Origin: Bacteroidales bacterium | GTDB taxonomy: Bacteria > Bacteroidota > Bacteroidia > Bacteroidales > VadinHA17 | NCBI GenBank assembly: GCA_020201035.1 | Contig: JAIVHO010000043.1 | Location: forward strand, 1 to 34,516 | Direction of reading: 5' to 3' | Length of the DNA: 34,516 bases | Program-made: the position numbers and the translations under genes | The notes under the pieces: model-generated | What the model saw: only the letters and a program-made list of their open reading frames with translations | The model's database searches: none | What the model was told of the DNA's origin: nothing | Part shown: one piece after another, positions 32,179-34,516 of the stretch | Numbering within the stretch: position 1 is the first letter of the stretch | Layout: each line of letters starts with the position of its first letter

Positions 32179-32209
32179 GTGACATAATTAATTTTATGTC
32201 ACAAAGATA
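32179..32209 (-). promoter_or_regulatory. 24-bp dyad and -7 element before the Usp/V-ATPase operon
   Basis: GTGACATAA-N6-TTATGTCAC (32179-32202) is a perfect dyad starting 1 nt from the ATG of the first gene. On the minus strand TATCTTTG (32209 to 32202) is a TAnnTTTG -7 element touching its outer end. No -33 was found at the right distance, so the promoter may need an activator. Half-sites of TGAC/GTCA type are used by some Crp/Fnr-family proteins; the binder is unknown. Confidence 0.65.
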
Positions 32210-32374
32210 TAGAGGAGCGCGATGCAGGGGTTAGGGGGCATCCGAAAGGTTAATGGAGGAAATTACTACTAAAGGGTAGGAATTTTCCTACCCCTATAAC
32301 AAATAACTATTTTGCCGGATATGCAGCGGCCAGCTTTGATGGTTGCTATCTGATTCATGGGTAGTATAGCTATA

Positions 32375-32600
32375 CCGGTATGGCGCTCTGACTTTCAGGA
32401 CAGCGAAGTATTTTCCGGTACGGCTGACCAGCTTCCAGGACAGCGGAGTATTTTCCGGTACAGCTGACCAGCTTTCAGGACAGCGGCAGATTTTCCGGTA
32501 CAGCTGACCAGCTTTCCGGGCAGCGGCGTATTTTCCGGTACAGCTGACCAGCTTTCCGGGCAGCGGAGTATTTTCCGGTACAGCGCTCTGACTTTACCCC
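32375..32600. repeat. 40-bp tandem repeat, about 5.6 copies
   Basis: An exact 40-bp period, with units at 32401, 32441, 32481, 32521 and 32561 and a partial one before. Consensus starts CAGCGGAGTATTTTCCGGTA and continues with an AGCTG/CAGCT inverted pair. First and last units share the variant GCGCTCTGACTTT at their outer edges. It lies just 3' of the serine hydrolase gene. Units abut with no unique spacers. Confidence 0.92.
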
Positions 32601-32609
32601 TCCTAAAAA

Positions 32610-33908
32610 TCAGGGGATCTGAACGGCGCTGTTTACTATATCGCGGAATCCGGATTCAAGTTCTCCTCCATATGGATTAAACAGCACCTGTGACATTACC
32701 ACTGCCACTATCTCTTTCGCCGGATTTATGGTAAACCAGGTATTGAAGGCACCACCCCATCCCAGGGCATTTATTGCTCCTGGTGTGCCATCCGCGTTTT
32801 GTTCCCTGCTGACCCAGAAGCCGTAACCCATAGCAGAGAAGGGGCTCTGTGCAAGCTCTCCGTGCTGGTTTGAGGTCATCAGCTCAACTGTTTCCTCTTT
32901 AAGTATCCGTACTCCCCTGTACTCCCCTTTTTTAAGGATCATCTGGGAGAAAACAAAGTAGTCACTTACTGTTGAGGAGAGTCCGCTGCCTCCGGAGAAG
33001 TAACTTTTTGCTCCCTCCACGGGATAGTCCGGATTGGAGCCCGGCCTTTCAGGCATGGGCACAACAGACTCATCTTCAGCGCTCCAGGCATACACCTTTG
33101 CGAGTCGGGCCGACACATCATCATAGTAAAAAAAGCGCGTGTCGTTCATCCGCAGGGGACCGGTAATATTACAGGTGATATATTCAGCCAGAGACATTCC
33201 TGACACAACCTCTACTACTCTTCCGAGCAGGTCGATACTGAGTCCGTATGTATACTTCTCGCCGGGATGGTGAGCCAGCGGAAGTTTACCGAGGGCATCC
33301 ATGGTCTGTTCAATGGAGACCGGCTCGGCGGTGGCCAGATCGGGAACTCCGTTCTTTGCGTATATTGCTGACATCGAGCGATTTAAAAAACCATAACTGA
33401 TGCCTGAAGTATGTGTAAGCAGATCATGTATTGTAATCTCCCGGTTTGCAGATATGGATGTCCAGGTGGTATCGGCGGCATTAAAACCCTGCAGCACTAC
33501 CGGCTCTGCAAAGGATGAAACATAATCAGATACAGGATCCTGAAGTCCCAACTTTCCCTGTTCCCAGAGCTGCATTACTGCAACTGAAACAACCGGCTTG
33601 GTCATTGATGCTATCCGGAAAATTGAGTTCTCAGTATAACTCTCTTCAGCCTCCCTGTTACGGTAACCAGCGGCGCCTGTAAATACTACCTCACCGTGGC
33701 GGGCAACAAGAAACACTGCACCGGGTATTTTCCCCTGGTCAGTAAGCTCTTTAATCAAAGGCACTATCTTTTCCAGCGAGTCGGGTGACATGTTGTGCTC
33801 CGCAGCGTCTCCCGCGGTTATCCACTCCACCTCACTGGTGGTACATGAGAATAGTGCTGTCACAAAAAGAAGCAGAAGAGCGTAATTCAAAAATCCGGAT
33901 TTATTCAT
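32610..33908 (-). CDS. Serine hydrolase, beta-lactamase/class C-like lipoprotein
   Basis: A 432-residue lipoprotein (lipobox ALFSC, Cys22) with a penicillin-binding-protein/class C fold. The catalytic motif is Ser101-Met-Thr-Lys104 in RIASMTKPVV; the second motif is Tyr221 in YTYGLSIDLLGR; the third is the C-terminal GWGGAFNTWF. HTSGISYGFL is another family signature. Such proteins act as D-amino-acid peptidases, esterases or peptidoglycan-related hydrolases; true beta-lactamase activity is not predicted because the usual YxN and KTG are not exact. It is monocistronic and probably faces the periplasm. Confidence 0.9.
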   Translation of the reverse strand: MNKSGFLNYALLLLFVTALFSCTTSEVEWITAGDAAEHNMSPDSLEKIVPLIKELTDQGKIPGAVFLVARHGEVVFTGAAGYRNREAEESYTENSIFRIASMTKPVVSVAVMQLWEQGKLGLQDPVSDYVSSFAEPVVLQGFNAADTTWTSISANREITIHDLLTHTSGISYGFLNRSMSAIYAKNGVPDLATAEPVSIEQTMDALGKLPLAHHPGEKYTYGLSIDLLGRVVEVVSGMSLAEYITCNITGPLRMNDTRFFYYDDVSARLAKVYAWSAEDESVVPMPERPGSNPDYPVEGAKSYFSGGSGLSSTVSDYFVFSQMILKKGEYRGVRILKEETVELMTSNQHGELAQSPFSAMGYGFWVSREQNADGTPGAINALGWGGAFNTWFTINPAKEIVAVVMSQVLFNPYGGELESGFRDIVNSAVQIP

Positions 33909-34292
33909 ACGTTTTAATTTATGTAATTATCTGACAAATAGTTAATTAAATGGTATTATCCCCCAGGGCAAGCCCTGGACCTTTCTTTCCGGGGCAAGCC
34001 CCGGGGAATTTAACCACACCCTCTCGTCCGCCGAAGCGGAACGCGAAGGTGGATTAAAAATATGAGCGTGAATGGAACCGCTTCGCTCTCGCGTCATTGA
34101 TTATATGGTGATCTTTAGAACCCAATAAAAATAGTTAAAGGGCGTGAGCTGTCAAAATAACGGAGGGGAATAATTAAGGCCCGTAATAGAACTTGTCAAT
34201 TACTGAGGGGATCAATGTCAGATGGTTAAATAAGAGGCGTCAATAAAGATAAATAGCTTTGCGGTTGTCACTTAAGTTACTATTTTTGTCTC
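33909..34292. other. Intergenic region with hairpins, no gene seen
   Basis: Between divergent genes. Holds twin hairpins at 33963-34004 and an 8-bp inverted pair CGAAGCGG/CCGCTTCG (34032-34039 and 34078-34085). It should contain the promoters of both the hydrolase and the rightward membrane protein, but no complete -33/-7 pair was identified. Confidence 0.6.
33963..34004. repeat. Twin short hairpins with AA loops
   Basis: CCAGGGC-AA-GCCCTGG (33963-33978) and CCGGGGC-AA-GCCCCGG (33989-34004), 7-bp perfect arms, 10 bp apart. Nearly the same core sequence, so they look like two copies of one element, comparable to repetitive extragenic palindromes. Confidence 0.75.
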
Positions 34293-34516
34293 ATGGATGG
34301 TATGGCAATATCAATGCCGGCAAAAAAAGGTGCCGGCAGGTTGTGGGGAGGGTACGGAATAGCGATTGCATCAGGTATACTAGGTCTGCTTCTGGCTCCT
34401 TTCGGTATAGGGGTTTCGATTGACGGTGCAAGTATAGATATTCCCTGGTCTCTGGCATTTCCAATGGTTATTGCCATGGCTTACGGGGTGCGACATGGTC
34501 TGGTGGCTGCTGTTGC
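34293..34516 (+). CDS. Integral membrane protein, N-terminal part (cut by window edge)
   Basis: An open frame begins at ATG 34293; an in-frame stop at 34254-34256 marks its upstream limit, and ATGs at 34302 and 34314 are alternatives. The 74 visible codons give a short basic leader (PAKKGAGRLWGG) and two hydrophobic segments, YGIAIASGILGLLLAPFGIG and SLAFPMVIAMAYGVRHG. This resembles the N-terminal sensor of multi-TM histidine kinases or diguanylate-type proteins, but too little is visible to name it. No complementary gene on the minus strand is convincing here. Confidence 0.6.
   Translation, partial: MDGMAISMPAKKGAGRLWGGYGIAIASGILGLLLAPFGIGVSIDGASIDIPWSLAFPMVIAMAYGVRHGLVAAV

Noticed and set aside
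32375-32600. Possible CRISPR array
   Set aside because: The 40-bp units abut directly without unique spacers, and no cas genes are near.

Overview
The window looks like chromosome of a Bacteroidota bacterium, probably a Bacteroidales/Marinilabiliales-type anaerobe or facultative anaerobe. Evidence: promoters match the Bacteroidota -33 TTTG / -7 TAnnTTTG pattern, the ArsR proteins and the V-type ATPase gene set (with a DUF2764 protein) are of Bacteroidota type, and outer-membrane and lipoprotein genes abound. No rRNA, tRNA, CRISPR array or insertion sequence was recognised.

Positions 1-18.9 kb form an arsenic/metal(loid) and thiol-stress island. Reading leftward: arsR1 (2565-2834) behind a doubled operator that contains its own promoter, then acr3, arsD, a small thioredoxin-fold protein and arsA (cut by the window edge). 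Next is a four-gene tripartite efflux operon (thioredoxin-like lipoprotein, outer-membrane factor, adaptor, RND pump; 3047-9074). Then comes a tightly packed six-gene cluster of cysteine-rich proteins (two-domain Usp, DUF169, IscA-like, AhpD-like, OsmC-like, DGC-domain; 9215-12310). An ArsP/UPF0718-type permease and an arsE-arsF-arsG cassette with arsR2 follow (12457-15521). Divergent from these, a second cassette arsR3-arsF2-arsG2 runs rightward and ends in a 30-codon scar that keeps only the two ends of a second permease gene, followed by an outer-membrane porin. Three TTCG-N8-CGAA palindromes lie before arsR2, arsR3 and the permease, so one regulon is likely.

Positions 18.9-22.1 kb hold a sparse stretch with two small stress-type proteins (both under 60 residues), then a LuxR/NarL response regulator and its sensor kinase.

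Positions 22.2-32.2 kb are a V/A-type ATPase operon read leftward: unknown Usp-like protein, Usp, subunits E, DUF2764 (C-like), A, B, D, I and K. The K subunit keeps all five residues that bind Na+ in Enterococcus NtpK, so Na+ coupling is predicted. A 24-bp perfect dyad sits at the start of the operon. A serine hydrolase (32610-33908) and the start of a membrane protein on the + strand (34293 to the edge) complete the window.

A striking feature of the right half is five different minisatellite arrays (unit sizes about 26, 39, 40, 43-47 and 53 bp), each placed just 3' of a leftward gene. The ars half has none. The best candidates for something undescribed are the six-gene thiol/Fe-S cluster inside the ars island, the duplicated and partly decayed arsEFG-permease regulon, and the 3'-anchored repeat arrays.
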